Shown here piece by piece: positions 1-5,155 of a stretch of 6,822 nt of DNA. The notes under the pieces are model-generated. The model had not been told where the DNA came from and made no database searches. It saw only the letters and a program-made list of their open reading frames with translations. Every line of letters starts with the position of its first letter. Position 1 is the stretch's first letter. The translations under genes and the position numbers were made by a program. Source of the stretch: Tessaracoccus flavescens (GTDB lineage Bacteria > Actinomycetota > Actinomycetes > Propionibacteriales > Propionibacteriaceae); NCBI GenBank assembly GCA_020741375.1, contig DYZF01000019.1, positions 1 through 6,822 on the forward strand, written 5' to 3'.

Positions 1-441
1 GACGGCGTTGGGCAGCATCGCGGCGGGCACCACCTCGGACACGAAGGATTGGCGTGCCGGGTTGTCGAAAGCGGTGATGACGCCTTGCACGAACGCGAAG
101 GTGAAGACGTGCCAGAGCTGCACCACGTCGAGCGCCACCAGCGCCCACAGCCCGAAGGCGGTGAGGCCCAGCAGCGTCTGGGTGATGAGCAGGAGCTTGC
201 GCTTCGGGATCCGGTCAGCCACCGCCCCCGCATAGGGGGCTAGAAAAGGGATGGCGAGGAACTGCAGCGCCGTCACGGTGCCCAGCGCGGCGCTGGAGTT
301 GTCGGTGAGTTCGGTGAGCACCAGCCAGTCCTGGCCGATGCGCTGCACCCAGGTGCCGATGTTGGTGATGAGCGCGCCCGCGAAGAAGTAGCGGTAGTTG
401 CGAATGGCGAAGGAGGCGAGGAGCTTGGACTTAGTCGGCAC
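1..441 (-). CDS. MFS efflux transporter, N-terminal part (runs off left edge)
   Basis: The first 147 residues of a major facilitator superfamily exporter, probably proton-driven drug or metabolite efflux at the inner membrane. I read it by translating the minus strand. It starts at GTG (439-441), with GGAGG at 448-452 and a 6-nt spacer, and stays open to base 1. The N-terminus (FAIRNYRYFFAGALITNIGTW, about residues 11-31) and the segment FDNPARQSFVSEVV (125-138) match the MFS_3/EntS-like branch. Residues 72-82 (GAVADRIPKRK) are the loop 2-3 motif A, G-x(3)-DR-x(2)-KRK. Hydrophobic segments lie near 17-35, 51-71, 83-104 and 107-125. Its first 11 nt overlap the end of the MarR gene, so translation is probably coupled and expression controlled by that repressor. 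The substrate cannot be told from the sequence, and the C-terminal two thirds are outside the window. Confidence 0.9.
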   Translation of the reverse strand, partial: MPTKSKLLASFAIRNYRYFFAGALITNIGTWVQRIGQDWLVLTELTDNSSAALGTVTALQFLAIPFLAPYAGAVADRIPKRKLLLITQTLLGLTAFGLWALVALDVVQLWHVFTFAFVQGVITAFDNPARQSFVSEVVPAAMLPNAV

Positions 442-865
442 TCGACACCTCCATCAGCAGATCGGCGGCCTTGCGCAGCAGGGCCAGTTGGTCGTCGTCG
501 AGGCCAGCGATGTGATGCAGCATCCAGGTGTCGCGGTTGGAGACCGTCTCCTCGATCACGCGCTCCCCCGCCTCGGTGATGGTCACCAGAACCTGGCGAC
601 CGTCGTCGGGATGAGCCCCTCGCTCCACCAGCCCCGCCTCGGCGAGACAGTTAACGGTGCGCGTCATCGACGGCGTGCTGACGGCGTCGGTCGCGGCGAG
701 TTGGGTGGGCGTCTGCGCGCCGAGTCGGTGGAGGCCGACGAGGACGGAGAACTGATGCGGCGGAACCTCGCTGGTGCTCTCGAACCGGACCCGGCGGGCG
801 ACGCGCTGGCAGGCGACGCGGAGGTCGTTGGCCAGGGTCAGCAGCTCGGTCTCAAGCTCGGGCAT
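431..865 (-). CDS. MarR-family transcriptional regulator
   Basis: A 144-residue winged-helix repressor of usual MarR length. The N-terminal helix (about 1-30) would form the dimer interface. The helix-turn-helix covers about residues 51-80: TPTQLAATDAVSTPSMTRTV, then LAEAGLVERG. The wing follows with the typical HPDDGR (85-90) and LVTITEAG, and C-terminal helices (100-140) complete the dimer domain. The ATG at 863-865 has GAAAGGA (872-878) 6 nt upstream. It is the first gene of a two-gene unit with the MFS exporter, the common arrangement in which a MarR protein represses its own operon and a small ligand releases it. The operator-like palindrome at 889-912 supports autoregulation. The ligand is unknown. 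No cysteine lies near the N-terminus, so an OhrR-type peroxide sensor is unlikely; the only cysteines are at about 19 and 73. Confidence 0.93.
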   Translation of the reverse strand: MPELETELLTLANDLRVACQRVARRVRFESTSEVPPHQFSVLVGLHRLGAQTPTQLAATDAVSTPSMTRTVNCLAEAGLVERGAHPDDGRQVLVTITEAGERVIEETVSNRDTWMLHHIAGLDDDQLALLRKAADLLMEVSSAD

Positions 866-888
866 GGTGATTCCTTTCGTCGGGTAAC

Positions 889-912
889 TACTTTAGTTCA
901 TTAGCTAGAGTA
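889..912. promoter_or_regulatory. Operator-like inverted repeat in the marR promoter
   Basis: TACTTTAG (889-896), 8 nt, CTAGAGTA (905-912). The arms are inverted repeats with one mismatch, and the span is 24 bp, typical for a MarR dimer. A second, perfect palindrome, AACTA-CTT-TAGTT (886-898), overlaps the left half. Both lie across the predicted -35/-10 interval, so a bound dimer would block RNA polymerase. That the MarR protein encoded next door binds here is inference. Confidence 0.55.
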
Positions 913-917
913 ATCAA
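890..917 (-). promoter_or_regulatory. Predicted promoter of the marR-MFS operon
   Basis: On the minus strand, TTGATT (912-917) lies 16 nt before TAAAGT (890-895). Each matches the sigma-70 consensus at 4 of 6 positions. Transcription would start near 883, leaving a short leader with the GAAAGGA ribosome site. The surroundings are AT-rich compared with the rest of the window. This is a prediction from position and motif only. Confidence 0.45.
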
Positions 918-986
918 AATCTTAAGGACCCCCGGAGTGAGGTTTGAGACCACAACTCGCCAGCCCCTACCGCACGCGACAGCCGG

Positions 987-1059
987 AGCGCCGACCAACA
1001 ATTTGTGAGTGAGAGGCCCGACTACGGGCACCAAACTCACAAATTAACGCGGCGGCGCT
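987..1059. repeat. Compound palindrome 1
   Basis: A three-tier interrupted hairpin. The outer arms are AGCGCCG (987-993) and CGGCGCT (1053-1059). The middle arms are a perfect 11-bp pair, AATTTGTGAGT (1000-1010) and ACTCACAAATT (1035-1045). The inner hairpin is GCCCG-ACTA-CGGGC (1016-1029). The unpaired parts are nearly symmetric: 6 and 7 nt between outer and middle stems, 5 and 5 nt between middle and inner stems. No T-tract follows on either strand, so it is not a standard terminator. It could be a cruciform-forming protein site, a structured RNA or a short intergenic repeat element. Confidence 0.8.
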
Positions 1060-1100
1060 GCGCTCACTCGTACTTGACGACCAAGAGACGCCGTCGGTCT

Positions 1101-1206
1101 GGGCTCAGCAGGGAATGAGCAATTTGATCGGCTCATTGAGCCGACACGCCGAGAATGCAGCCTCTGAGGGGCAATGAACCCATCTAATTGCTCATTCCCT
1201 CAGCCC
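1101..1206. repeat. Compound palindrome 2
   Basis: A perfect 15-bp inverted repeat, AGGGAATGAGCAATT (1110-1124) and AATTGCTCATTCCCT (1186-1200), with outer arms GGGCT (1101-1105) and AGCCC (1202-1206). The 61-nt interior holds two further hairpins: TCGGCTCA-T-TGAGCCGA (1128-1144, perfect 8-bp arms) and GCCTC-TGA-GGGGC (1160-1172, with one G-T pair). If transcribed, it would fold as a closed stem with two branches. Inner parts echo the arms: GCTCATTG (1131-1138) and CAATGAAC (1172-1179) are near inverse copies. It has no coding frame of interest and no terminator-like T-tract. Confidence 0.8.
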
Positions 1207-1215
1207 GGCCATCGC

Positions 1216-1341
1216 GGCGGGGCAGCGTGCAGCGGGGATGGGGCCTTCACGGTGGGTCGGGCGTCGGGGCGTTCACGCGCGCGATAAGCGCGTGAACAGC
1301 CCCTGGGCGAGAAGGCCCCATCCCCGACACACTCGCCCCTC
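1216..1341. repeat. Compound palindrome 3
   Basis: A perfect 16-bp inverted repeat, CGGGGATGGGGCCTTC (1233-1248) and GAAGGCCCCATCCCCG (1311-1326). Inside is a strong hairpin: GTTCACGCGC (1271-1280), loop GCGATAA, GCGCGTGAAC (1288-1297). It extends by GGGGC (1266-1270) and GCCCC (1299-1303) across a single bulged A at 1298. Weak outer arms GGGGC (1219-1223) and GCCCC (1335-1339) flank it. The plan is the same as elements 1 and 2, long perfect arms enclosing a separate hairpin, but the sequence is unrelated. Confidence 0.8.
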
Positions 1342-1383
1342 GCCCCAACCACAAGCACTTACTCCCCCCACAGCCCGCACCCC

Positions 1384-1491
1384 GTTCGCCTGCCTTACTC
1401 CACTCTGCCTGCCATGCATGACAGGCGAACCGCGCTAACGCAGGGAAACCAGAATCAGGGCAGGCGAACCCGACCCAAGGCAGGCGAAACC
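1384..1491. repeat. Cluster of CAGGCGAA repeats at about 20-bp spacing
   Basis: Direct copies on the plus strand lie at 1422-1429 (CAGGCGAA), 1441-1448 (CAGGGAAA, degenerate), 1461-1468 and 1481-1488, so spacings are 19, 20 and 20 bp. Inverted copies lie to the left: TTCGCCTG at 1385-1392 and GCCTG at 1407-1411; their shared core GCCTGCC (1388 and 1407) is 19 bp apart. The two orientations meet at CATGCATG (1413-1420). GTTCGCCTG (1384-1392) and CAGGCGAAC (1422-1430) form a perfect 9-bp inverted repeat. The spacing is close to two helical turns, which would place all copies on one face of the DNA, as for iteron or operator arrays. The function is unknown. Confidence 0.7.
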
Positions 1492-1510
1492 GGCGCGCGG
1501 GATTTCTATA

Positions 1511-1528
1511 CGCGCGGCGCTCCGCGCG
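1511..1528 (-). terminator. GC hairpin downstream of the AEC gene, possible terminator
   Basis: CGCGCGG-CGCT-CCGCGCG is a perfect 7-bp stem with a 4-nt loop, 32 nt past the AEC stop codon on the minus strand. The bases after it on that strand are TATAGAAATC, AT-rich but without a run of T. It could end or pause transcription, or protect the mRNA 3' end. As a factor-independent terminator it is weak. Confidence 0.35.
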
Positions 1529-1559
1529 CGGACTACTCAATCAGCGGAAGCGGCGGGGG

Positions 1560-2495
1560 CTACGTCGTCGCGACGTAGTAGACGATGAACGCCACCACGC
1601 TCACCACGGTGTGCAGGCTCAGCACGTTGTTGGCGTAAACCATGTCGTCGCGGCGATCGGCCGGCAGGAAGATCGGAACGATGAACGGCGGCGGCAGGAT
1701 CAGAAGCGTGAAGATCGCGTGCTCAACCATCAGCGGGAGCCCCAGCAACTGCCGGACCACCAGCAGGTTGATGACGAACGCCAGCGCCAGCATCAGCAGG
1801 AAGCGCACCGCGACGAACGGGGCCGCCTGCCGCACCCCGGCCGCGTTCAGCCGCATCCCGTGCCCCACGACGATCAAGATGACCGGCACGATCATCGCGC
1901 TCAGGTATTGCGTCGTCACCAGCACCGCGCCGCCGACGGGGTTGCTCGCGATCCACGGCCCCAGCCCCAGCACATTGAGGAGCAAACCGGCCAGGATGGC
2001 GATGATCACCGGCGACGTGACGAAGGAGCGCAGCGTCTCCCCCGCCGACACCGCCCCCGACGTGGCCCGCCGCAGCACCGTCACGAAGACGAACCAGATG
2101 AAGAACTCGTGCCCCAAACCCACCATGCCGGCGATCGGCACGTTGGCGATCCCATAGCCGGCGGTGAACAGCGCCAGCCCCAACATGCCGAACTCGAAGC
2201 CGGTGAACAGGAACGGCGTGATCGGAGTGGATCCCGGCAGCAAGCGACGCACCCCGTAGCCGAGCCCGAGCAGCGCCACGCACAGCACCGGCACCAGCAC
2301 GATGATGGCGAGGTACTCCGTCTGGAAGGTGATCGAGAGGAAGGCGTTGAACAGCACCGCGGGCAGGATGACGCTCACCACGAGCTTCTTGAGGACATCG
2401 GCGCCGTCGGCGGACAGCACCCGCGTGACGCGCAGCACCCAGCCCAATCCGATCAGAAGAATGATCGGCAACACGCTGGCCACGATGTGCCCCAT
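1560..2495 (-). CDS. AEC-family permease (auxin efflux carrier-like)
   Basis: A 311-residue membrane protein of the AEC family (Mem_trans), secondary carriers that in bacteria move organic acids, amino acids or similar anions. About ten hydrophobic segments appear, near residues 4-22, 34-53, 60-82, 94-113, 119-139, 161-179, 195-211, 227-249, 258-277 and 290-308. SPVIIAILAGLLLNVLG (161-177) and the proline-rich LPPPFIVPIFLPADR (267-281) fit the two inverted five-helix repeats of the family. Length is normal. The ATG at 2493-2495 has GAGAAAGG (2505-2512) 9 nt upstream. It lies 49 nt behind purM on the same strand with no obvious promoter between, so it may be co-transcribed with purF-purM. Hairpins in the gap could modulate that. 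The substrate cannot be inferred, and a purine role is only suggested by position. Confidence 0.88.
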   Translation of the reverse strand: MGHIVASVLPIILLIGLGWVLRVTRVLSADGADVLKKLVVSVILPAVLFNAFLSITFQTEYLAIIVLVPVLCVALLGLGYGVRRLLPGSTPITPFLFTGFEFGMLGLALFTAGYGIANVPIAGMVGLGHEFFIWFVFVTVLRRATSGAVSAGETLRSFVTSPVIIAILAGLLLNVLGLGPWIASNPVGGAVLVTTQYLSAMIVPVILIVVGHGMRLNAAGVRQAAPFVAVRFLLMLALAFVINLLVVRQLLGLPLMVEHAIFTLLILPPPFIVPIFLPADRRDDMVYANNVLSLHTVVSVVAFIVYYVATT

Positions 2496-2513
2496 GGGGA
2501 CGCGCCTTTCTCA

Positions 2514-2556
2514 GGCGGGACGTTCTCCGCCCCGCCCATCATCCTTAGCGGAGAAC
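2514..2556 (-). promoter_or_regulatory. Two competing hairpins at the purM-AEC junction
   Basis: On the minus strand, GTTCTCCGC at the very end of purM (2548-2556) can pair with GCGGAGAAC (2522-2530) over a 17-nt loop that includes the stop codon. Alternatively GGCGGG (2531-2536) can pair with CCCGCC (2514-2519), with GCGGAGAAC then in its loop. The two folds exclude each other. This resembles an attenuator or translation-dependent switch before the AEC gene, but no T-tract follows and chance is possible at this GC content. Confidence 0.35.
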
Positions 2557-3591
2557 CGCGGAACCCCGACCCTCGGAGGCCTGAATCTCGCCCAGCACCC
2601 AGCTCTCGACACCGCGAGCAGCGAGGGCCGCGACCGCGCCGTCGATCTGATCCTGCGGCAGCACCGCCACCATGCCGACGCCCATGTTCAGGGTGGCGTC
2701 GATGTCGGCCTGCGACAGCTGGCCCACCTGCTGCACGAGCTGGAAGATCGGCCCGGGAGTCCACGACGAACGCTGCAGGACCGCCTGCATGCCGTCGGGG
2801 ATGACACGGGCGAGGTTGTTCTCGAGTCCGCCGCCGGTGATGTGGCTCATGGCGTGCACCTCCACCTGCTTGATCAGGTCGAGGACGTCGAGCGCGTACA
2901 CCTTGGTGGGCTCCAGCAACTCCTCGCCGAGGGTGCGGCCGAGCTCGTCGACGTGGCGGCCGAGATCCCAGCCCGCCTGGTTGAGCAGCACGTGGCGCAC
3001 CAGCGAATAGCCGTTGGAGTGCAGGCCCGACGACTTCATCGCCAGCACTGCGTCGCCCACCTGAATCCGGTCTGGGCCGAGGATCTTGGACCGCTCGACG
3101 ACGCCGGTGGTGGCACCCGCGATGTCGTACTCGTCCGGGCTGAGCAGCCCGGGGTGTTCGGCGGTCTCGCCGCCCACGAGCGACGCCCCTGCCGCCACAC
3201 ACGCCTCCGCGATGCCGCCGACGATGGCCGCGATCCGCTCGGGCACCACCTTGCCGCAGGCGATGTAGTCGGTGACGAACAGCGGTTCGGCGCCGCAGAC
3301 GACGAGGTCGTCGACGAGCATGCCGATGAGGTCGAAGCCGATGGTGTCGTGCTTATCGAGGGCCTGGGCAATCGCCACCTTGGTGCCGACGCCGTCGGTG
3401 GAGGTGGCCAGCACCGGGTGCTCGAAGTTCTTCAGCGCTGAGGCGTCGAAGAAGCCGGCGAAGCCTCCCAGGCCACCGAGCACCTCGGGGCGACGCGTGC
3501 GCGCAACCGACGCCTTCATCAGTTCGACGGCGCGGTCGCCGGCCTCGATGTCGACGCCTGCCGCGGCGTAGGCGCTCTTCTGCTCGGTCAT
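2545..3591 (-). CDS. purM: Phosphoribosylformylglycinamidine cyclo-ligase (AIR synthetase)
   Basis: Catalyses the ATP-dependent closure of FGAM to AIR, step 5 of de novo IMP synthesis, in the cytosol as a dimer. The 348 residues match the family's usual length of about 340-350. Conserved blocks occur in order: YAAAGVDIEAG (8-18); ATSTDGVGTK (62-71, ATP-binding loop); DLIGMLVDDLVVCGAEPLFVTDY (87-109); GGETAEHPG (140-148, usually GGETAEMPG in other bacteria); SSGLHSNGYSLVR (187-199); SHITGGGLENNLAR (249-262); NMGVGMV (302-308). The ATG at 3589-3591 overlaps the purF stop as ATGA and has GGAGG (3599-3603) 7 nt upstream within purF, so translation is coupled. The frame stays open upstream inside purF to 4161, but that part is out of frame with PurF and has no family similarity, so it is not part of the protein. 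No truncation or missing key residue is seen. Confidence 0.97.
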   Translation of the reverse strand: MTEQKSAYAAAGVDIEAGDRAVELMKASVARTRRPEVLGGLGGFAGFFDASALKNFEHPVLATSTDGVGTKVAIAQALDKHDTIGFDLIGMLVDDLVVCGAEPLFVTDYIACGKVVPERIAAIVGGIAEACVAAGASLVGGETAEHPGLLSPDEYDIAGATTGVVERSKILGPDRIQVGDAVLAMKSSGLHSNGYSLVRHVLLNQAGWDLGRHVDELGRTLGEELLEPTKVYALDVLDLIKQVEVHAMSHITGGGLENNLARVIPDGMQAVLQRSSWTPGPIFQLVQQVGQLSQADIDATLNMGVGMVAVLPQDQIDGAVAALAARGVESWVLGEIQASEGRGSAVLR

Positions 3592-5024
3592 GACTTTGCC
3601 TCCAGATGCAACAGTTCGGCTTGAGCCGGTGGGATGGCGATGGGGTACTTGCCGTCGAAGCAGGCGCGACACAGGTTGTCGGCGGGCACCTGCGTGGCCT
3701 CGGTGAGCCCCTCGATGGACACGAAGCCCAGCGAATCTGCGCCGATCGAGCGGCAGATCTCGTCGACGGTGAGGCCGGGCGCGATCAGCTCGGCGCGGGT
3801 GGAGAAGTCGATGCCGTAGAAGCACGGCCACTCCACTGGCGGCGATGAGATGCGCACGTGCACTTCCTTCGCGCCAGCCTCGCGCAGCATCCGCACGAGG
3901 GCACGCTGGGTGTTGCCGCGGACGATGGAATCGTCGACGACCACCAGCCGCTTGCCCTCGATCTCCTCGCGCAGCGGATTGAGCTTCAGGCGGATGCCCT
4001 GCTGACGGATCGTCTGGCTGGGCTGGATGAAGGTGCGGCCAACGTAGTTGTTCTTCACGAGGCCCTGGCCGTACGTGATGCCGGAGGCCCTGGCGTAGCC
4101 GACGGCGGACGGGATGCCCGACTGCGGCACGGGGATCACGAGGTCTGCGTCGGCGGGGCATTCCTGCGCCAGCCGCTCACCGATGCGGATGCGCGTGGCG
4201 TTGACGCTGGAGCCGGCGATCGTGGTGTCGGGGCGCGCGACGTAGACGTACTCGAAGATGCAGCCCTTGGGCTTTGCCTCGGCGAAGCGGCGCGAGCGGA
4301 GGCCGCCCTCGTCGATGGAGAGGAGTTCCCCGGGTTCCACCTCGCGGATGAAGCTGGCGCCCACCAGGTCCAGCGCCGCCGTCTCGGAGGCGACCACCCA
4401 GCCGTTGGAGAGCCGGCCGAGCACGAGCGGCCGCACGCCTTGCGGGTCGCGGGCGGCGTACAGCGTCGTCTCCGTCATGAACGTGAGGCAGAACGCGCCC
4501 TTGAGCCGCGGCAGCACCGCCATTGCGATGTCTTCGATGCTCTGATCGGGGAAGCTCGCCATGAGCGCCGCGATCAGGGAGGTGTCGTTGGTGGAGTCCA
4601 TCGCCTTCTGCTTGGACTCGTGGTGCTCCGACGGCGCCAGCTCGGCGAGCCACTGCTCGAGCTCGTGGGTATTGGTGATGTTGCCGTTGTGCGCCAAGGC
4701 CAAACCGCTGCCCTGCACGGAGCGGAACGTGGGCTGCGCGTTCTGCCAGACGCTCGCGCCCGTCGTCGAGTAGCGGGTGTGGCCGATGGCCAACCGACCG
4801 GGCAGCGACTTGAGCGTCGCCTCGTCGAAGATCTGACTCACGAGGCCCATGTCCTTGAACACCATGATCCGCTGCAGGTTGGACACGGCCATGCCGGCCG
4901 ATTCCTGCCCGCGGTGCTGGAGTGCAAAGAGCCCGTAATAGGTCAGTTGGGCGACGTCCTCATCGGGCGCCCAGACGCCGAAGACGCCACATTCCTCTTT
5001 GGGACCGTCATAGCTGGAGAGCAC
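3588..5024 (-). CDS. purF: Amidophosphoribosyltransferase, Fe-S type
   Basis: The first committed step of purine synthesis: PRPP plus glutamine gives 5-phosphoribosylamine. With the GTG at 5022-5024 the protein has 478 residues. Cys12 (in EECGVFG) would become the N-terminal nucleophile after removal of an 11-residue propeptide, as in Bacillus subtilis PurF; this supports the chosen start. The glutaminase (Ntn hydrolase) domain shows QHRGQESAG (36-44), GHTRYSTTG (81-89) and AHNGN (111-115). The phosphoribosyltransferase domain has the PRPP loop VVVDDSIVRGNT (361-372). Cys255, Cys401, Cys452 and Cys455 (KGCIFE, WPCFYG, LCRAC) match the four ligands of the structural [4Fe-4S] cluster of the B. 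subtilis enzyme, which E. coli PurF lacks. There is no clear Shine-Dalgarno, but TAGGCT (5032-5037) lies 7 nt before the GTG, so a leaderless mRNA is likely. The frame stays open upstream to 5219, but this lacks family similarity. Confidence 0.96.
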   Translation of the reverse strand: MLSSYDGPKEECGVFGVWAPDEDVAQLTYYGLFALQHRGQESAGMAVSNLQRIMVFKDMGLVSQIFDEATLKSLPGRLAIGHTRYSTTGASVWQNAQPTFRSVQGSGLALAHNGNITNTHELEQWLAELAPSEHHESKQKAMDSTNDTSLIAALMASFPDQSIEDIAMAVLPRLKGAFCLTFMTETTLYAARDPQGVRPLVLGRLSNGWVVASETAALDLVGASFIREVEPGELLSIDEGGLRSRRFAEAKPKGCIFEYVYVARPDTTIAGSSVNATRIRIGERLAQECPADADLVIPVPQSGIPSAVGYARASGITYGQGLVKNNYVGRTFIQPSQTIRQQGIRLKLNPLREEIEGKRLVVVDDSIVRGNTQRALVRMLREAGAKEVHVRISSPPVEWPCFYGIDFSTRAELIAPGLTVDEICRSIGADSLGFVSIEGLTEATQVPADNLCRACFDGKYPIAIPPAQAELLHLEAKS

Positions 5025-5031
5025 GTGCCAG

Positions 5032-5037
5032 AGCCTA
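5032..5037 (-). promoter_or_regulatory. Predicted -10 element of purF (leaderless)
   Basis: On the minus strand TAGGCT ends 7 nt before the purF GTG (5024). A TAnnnT hexamer at this distance places transcription start on or next to the start codon, the usual signature of leaderless genes in actinobacteria. No good -35 hexamer is seen. Upstream, CGGGCGC (5044-5050) and GCGCCCG (5066-5072) form a 7-bp inverted repeat that could be an operator. Confidence 0.5.
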
Positions 5038-5110
5038 CCGTTTCGGGCGCGCCTCGCCGCGGCCTGCGCCCGGGGCGAACGCCCACACTGCGCAAGCATC
5101 CAAGAAAGTG

Positions 5111-5138
5111 CGTGGACCGGCCACGAATGTCGGTGGCC
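5111..5138. promoter_or_regulatory. Operator-like inverted repeats before the ABC permease gene
   Basis: CGTGG (5111-5115), 5 nt, CCACG (5121-5125), and overlapping it GGCCAC (5119-5124), 8 nt, GTGGCC (5133-5138). Three half-sites of type GTGG/CCAC therefore sit directly upstream of the TAGGCT hexamer, over the expected -35 position. This could be a repressor or activator site. The arms are short, so the call is tentative. Confidence 0.35.
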
Positions 5139-5143
5139 TTGGT

Positions 5144-5149
5144 TAGGCT
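5144..5149 (+). promoter_or_regulatory. Predicted -10 element of the ABC permease gene (leaderless)
   Basis: TAGGCT followed by 6 nt and the GTG at 5156. It is the same hexamer as on the other strand before purF, at nearly the same distance. No ribosome binding site fits between. No clear -35 is visible; the -35 area contains the CGTGG/CCACG repeats annotated separately. Confidence 0.5.
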
Positions 5150-5155
5150 GCCCGA

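Larger units (their letters stand above)
913..1559. other. 650 bp gene-free region rich in palindromes and short repeats
   Basis: This lies between the 3' end of the AEC gene and the marR promoter, both on the minus strand. I find no open frame with a recognisable protein, a convincing ribosome site and normal actinobacterial codon use. Positions 913-986 hold nothing I can name. Positions 987-1528 hold three large compound palindromes, a short-repeat cluster and a GC-rich hairpin, annotated separately. The centres of the five structures lie at about 1022, 1155, 1280, 1407 and 1520. Confidence 0.7.

Noticed and set aside
987..1341. Ordinary factor-independent terminators
   Set aside because: No T-tract follows any of the three palindromes on either strand, and the nearest upstream gene end is more than 200 bp away.
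1238..1438. 66-residue plus-strand open frame
   Set aside because: Starts inside the arm of palindrome 3, is proline/arginine-rich and has no family features; best explained by GC-rich noncoding DNA.
1422..1491. CRISPR-like array
   Set aside because: The unit is only about 20 bp including the interval, copies are degenerate and in two orientations, and no cas gene is present.
1247..1540. 97-residue minus-strand open frame across palindrome 3 and the CAGGCGAA repeats
   Set aside because: No recognisable domain and no good ribosome site. The repeated DNA motif is read in shifting frames (FRLP, FACP, FPAL, FACH), so the peptide repeats are a by-product of the 20-bp DNA repeat.
1611..2804. 397-residue plus-strand open frame rich in H, R, Q and D
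   Set aside because: Antisense shadow of the AEC gene and the end of purM; composition is an artefact of reading hydrophobic codons backwards.
3592..4161. Upstream extension of the purM frame
   Set aside because: Lies inside purF in another frame, is arginine-rich and lacks similarity to PurM. The ATG at 3589-3591 has a good ribosome site and gives the normal length.
5025..5155. PurR PurBox or purine riboswitch before purF
   Set aside because: Only scattered CGAA-like matches in the wrong arrangement, and the predicted leaderless start leaves no room for a riboswitch.
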